Shown here: one piece after another, positions 61,922-64,000 of the stretch
Layout of the letters: every line of letters starts with the position of its first letter
Numbering within the stretch: the stretch's first letter is position 1
NCBI GenBank assembly: GCA_003222245.1
Contig: QHVH01000044.1
Location: 37,751 to 101,750, forward strand
Source: Blastocatellia bacterium AA13
Lineage (GTDB): Bacteria; Acidobacteriota; Blastocatellia; UBA7656
DNA length: 64,000 nt
Reading direction: 5' to 3'
The notes under the pieces: model-generated
The model's input: only the letters and a program-made list of their open reading frames with translations
The model's database searches: none
Told to the model about the DNA's origin: nothing
Position numbers and translations under genes: made by a program

Positions 61922-63630
61922 TGGGATCGCAGCCATAGCTCGAGGCTCACCAGCAGCCAGAGCTTGACGCCGTAGCGGCTCCACGTATCGCCGCGATAAT
62001 CGAGCCATTCGCGAATCACCTCGCGATTGAGATAGTCGCGAATGCAAGCACGCCTGCTCAACAGCAGCGCTCGCGCACGGCGGCGCCATTGCCGCCGAAA
62101 CCACAACTGGACGGGTACCATCATTCCGCTCTTCGGACGCTTCAGGATCGCTTCCGGCAACAGGTCGCGAACCGCCGCTTTCAGCACCGCCTTCTCTTCG
62201 GCGCCGCTCAGCTTATATTGCGGAGGCACGGTCAGACTCAGATCCACGATTCGCCGATCGAACAGCGGCGACCGTCCTTCGAGGCCGAGCGCGCTCGTCA
62301 AATTGTTCACTTTTGTCAGAATGTGGTCGGCCCCCTTGAAGCGCGTGTTGATGAACATAAGCCGGTTGACGTAGCTGGCTTCACTGTTCAAATCAGATTC
62401 GAATATCGACGGTTCGGCGGCCGTTCGCGCAAAGACGTCGGGAAGCAACAGTCGGCGCAAATCCTGCGAGCATTTCTGAAATGATGCAAGATACATTGAA
62501 ACCGAATCAGAAGGATCCTCTTGCGGATTCTCATAGCTGATCGCGGATTGATAGAGATTCGTGAGCAGCATCGGTTGATTCTTTGGGCCGCCGAAGCACG
62601 GGTCGCCGCCTTCTCCGTTGAGAATTACATTCACCGATTCCTTTGCGGTTCGCCCGAGAATCAGATTCGGAACGGTCAAAGGATCTCCGATCGGATCGTC
62701 CAGAAGAGACATCGTCTCGGGCAACTGATCCCACATTGCGTTCGGAGTTATCTCGATAATGCGATGATTTGCGCCGCAATGCGACGCGACCAGATCGGAG
62801 AACTCAAGCTCGTTGGGACAATCGGCTCCGAAGTGAATGGAATAGGTGTGAATCGGCTTTGAGTGGAGCCTGGCCGCGAGCGCCACGACAAGACTCGAAT
62901 CGAGCCCTCCGGAGAGATAAGCGCCGACCGGTTCATTTGCAGGCAGGTACTCGGAGAGCACCTCTTCAAGAAGGCTCCGAAGGCGTCCCGCGTAAGCTTC
63001 AAGAGGTTGATCCGCTTCGGTGATTCTTTCTTCAATGTTCCAATACGTATGAACGCGCTCTTCGGGAAGCTCCAGGATCGCGGCGGGCCGCAGCTCGCGC
63101 ACGTTTCGCAACATCGTTCTATCGCCCGGAACAAAGGCACAACTGAGATAGTCTCTCAGTGCAATCAAATCCAACTCGGCCGAGACCTTCGGTATCAAGG
63201 TCGCGAGACTGGGCGCAATCCATCGAATCGGCCCGCCTACCGTGTAGTACAACGTCCGGGCTCCAACCGGGTCTCTCACCAGACTGAGGACGCGCCGTTC
63301 TCGATCCCACACGGCAAAAGCGAACATGCCTTCGAGAAGCCCGGGCGTCGCCGATTCAAGCTCTTCCCAAATATGAGCGATTAAAGCGCAATCGCTCAAC
63401 TCGTGACGCGCGTCCGCAAACTTCTTCATCAGTTCCGAGCGATTGCTGAGCCACACGTCTCCAATTACTAGGAATCTATGTCCGCTGTTTATCTCAGGCT
63501 TCGCAATTCCGGCAGCTACCGGTCCTTCTTGCCACGCAGCCCGCGGCACGCTGCTCGTTTCACCGTAGACGAGCCACCAGGAAGAACGCGTATGATCTGT
63601 CGCTGAATAGGAGAGCGGATTGAAGCCCAT
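61903..63630 (-). CDS. Second asparagine-synthetase-like amide ligase, no glutaminase cysteine
   Basis: The N-terminal class II amidotransferase-like half is preserved in outline (LLEGMFAFAVWDRERRVLSLVRDPVGARTLYY in shorter form) but begins MGFNPLS, so the nucleophilic Cys2 is absent. The C-terminal synthetase half has the PP-loop AYLSGGLDSSLVVALAARLH and GEGGDPCFGGPK. This resembles lasso-peptide cyclases (McjC-type) and other amide-forming AsnB relatives. It is the second such ligase within 6 kb and is transcribed against the first. The pair suggests an amide-forming biosynthetic step; product unknown. Confidence 0.85.
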   Translation of the reverse strand: MGFNPLSYSATDHTRSSWWLVYGETSSVPRAAWQEGPVAAGIAKPEINSGHRFLVIGDVWLSNRSELMKKFADARHELSDCALIAHIWEELESATPGLLEGMFAFAVWDRERRVLSLVRDPVGARTLYYTVGGPIRWIAPSLATLIPKVSAELDLIALRDYLSCAFVPGDRTMLRNVRELRPAAILELPEERVHTYWNIEERITEADQPLEAYAGRLRSLLEEVLSEYLPANEPVGAYLSGGLDSSLVVALAARLHSKPIHTYSIHFGADCPNELEFSDLVASHCGANHRIIEITPNAMWDQLPETMSLLDDPIGDPLTVPNLILGRTAKESVNVILNGEGGDPCFGGPKNQPMLLTNLYQSAISYENPQEDPSDSVSMYLASFQKCSQDLRRLLLPDVFARTAAEPSIFESDLNSEASYVNRLMFINTRFKGADHILTKVNNLTSALGLEGRSPLFDRRIVDLSLTVPPQYKLSGAEEKAVLKAAVRDLLPEAILKRPKSGMMVPVQLWFRRQWRRRARALLLSRRACIRDYLNREVIREWLDYRGDTWSRYGVKLWLLVSLELWLRSHQPKLS

Positions 63631-64000
63631 TTTGCTTGTGATGCGGGGTCACGACCGCGTGCGGATGTTACGCACAGAGGTACGTTAGCATAAGCCTTAT
63701 TGAAAACAAGCGCGCATCGCTGAATATCCTCCCGAGATTCTAAGATCTCTTCAAGACGCTTACTCCGACTCAGAACGCGATGGGCCATTGCCGGATGGCG
63801 CCCGATTTAATTTGAGCAAGATTCGTTTTATTTCTCTCCAGAGGTGTTTCATTCTCCGATCCATATTCAGTTGGGCTCCTCGAATGTTGACCTTGGGTGG
63901 GCGACAAATTTGTGAAGTATTTGTGCTTTCTCTTTTTTTGAGAAATAATCTGACTACTGTACAGTAGTCAGATAGAGATTAGAGTAATATCATCACCCAA
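63631..64000. other. Upstream region of the second AsnB-like gene to the window end
   Basis: No gene supported. A minus-strand frame at 63516-63788 overlaps the AsnB-like start and lacks protein character. A TTTCTC/GAGAAA stem and the palindrome 63948-63973 lie near the end. Confidence 0.45.
63948..63973. promoter_or_regulatory. 26-bp perfect palindrome, operator-like
   Basis: The half-site ATCTGACTACTGT is followed directly by its exact reverse complement ACAGTAGTCAGAT. It lies in an AT-rich region, just after a TTTCTC/GAGAAA stem. Its core ACTAC-6-GTAGT is like a BlaI/MecI-type repressor operator, which is common in this phylum; that assignment is a guess. Confidence 0.6.

Noticed and set aside
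63516..63788. 90-codon minus-strand frame overlapping the second AsnB-like gene, considered as a lasso precursor
   Set aside because: It is basic and irregular, runs into the ligase gene in another frame, and has no leader/core pattern or RBS.
1..64000. tRNA, rRNA, CRISPR arrays and transposases
   Set aside because: I looked for TPsiC-arm wording, regular repeat-spacer arrays and transposase motifs and saw none.

Overview
The window looks like a chromosomal segment of an Acidobacteriota-type bacterium, possibly Blastocatellia. This is inferred, not shown by a marker gene. The clues are a mid-to-high-fifties GC content judged by eye, an Oar-like TonB receptor with a carboxypeptidase-regulatory domain, secreted imidazolonepropionase-like amidohydrolases, a DUF5117-type zinc protease, many secreted TPR/WD40 proteins, and dispersed palindromic repeats built around CCCAGGG/CCCTGGG. 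No rRNA, tRNA, CRISPR array or insertion sequence was recognised.

Region 1 (1-13000). A 5'-truncated membrane-anchored protein is followed by a compact chemosensory operon: CheW, CheR with C-terminal TPRs, CheW, two MCPs, CheA-REC, CheB and a hybrid kinase. The order matches the Wsp-type 'alternative cellular function' pathway, but a REC-HisKA-HATPase-REC-REC kinase sits where the diguanylate cyclase WspR would be. The two MCPs share an almost identical signalling half of about 700 bp.

Region 2 (13000-26000). Housekeeping genes: TlyA methyltransferase, an M15-like lipoprotein, a zinc-ribbon membrane protein, the xseB-ispA-dxs isoprenoid operon, an RND/MMPL exporter with a LolA-like lipoprotein, a TatT-like TPR protein and a SEC-C protein. 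Dispersed repeats lie between them.

Region 3 (26000-34600). A secreted protein gene broken by a frameshift, a large DUF5117-type zinc protease, a more AT-rich three-gene cassette ending in a frameshifted PIN-domain toxin, and an unusual K+ channel with RCK domains at both ends.

Region 4 (34600-56650, all on the minus strand). This is the most interesting part: a complete azole-forming RiPP (TOMM/LAP) gene cluster. It has a leader-binding ThiF-like cyclodehydratase partner, a YcaO cyclodehydratase and a SagB-type dehydrogenase, joined by translational overlaps. Upstream are four 49-52-residue precursor peptides in two duplicated pairs, with near-identical leaders ending AAAG(G/S) and a Cys/Ser/Thr-rich core. 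Most of these are hidden inside or missing from simple ORF calls. The cluster continues into TPR and CIA30 proteins, two secreted amidohydrolases, an RRE-M50 protease fusion, an ABC exporter and a WD40 protein. It is preceded by a sigma-54 activator, a LytS/LytR-type two-component system, a secreted unknown and an Oar-like TonB receptor. The combination suggests a regulated, modified, processed and exported peptide.

Region 5 (56650-64000). A membrane protein, an AsnB-like amide ligase, a fold-III PLP-decarboxylase homologue that lacks the usual PLP lysine, a zinc-ribbon/Toprim-like membrane protein and a convergent second AsnB-like ligase without the N-terminal glutaminase cysteine. This may be a second small biosynthetic locus. 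The window ends in a 26-bp perfect palindrome that looks like an operator.
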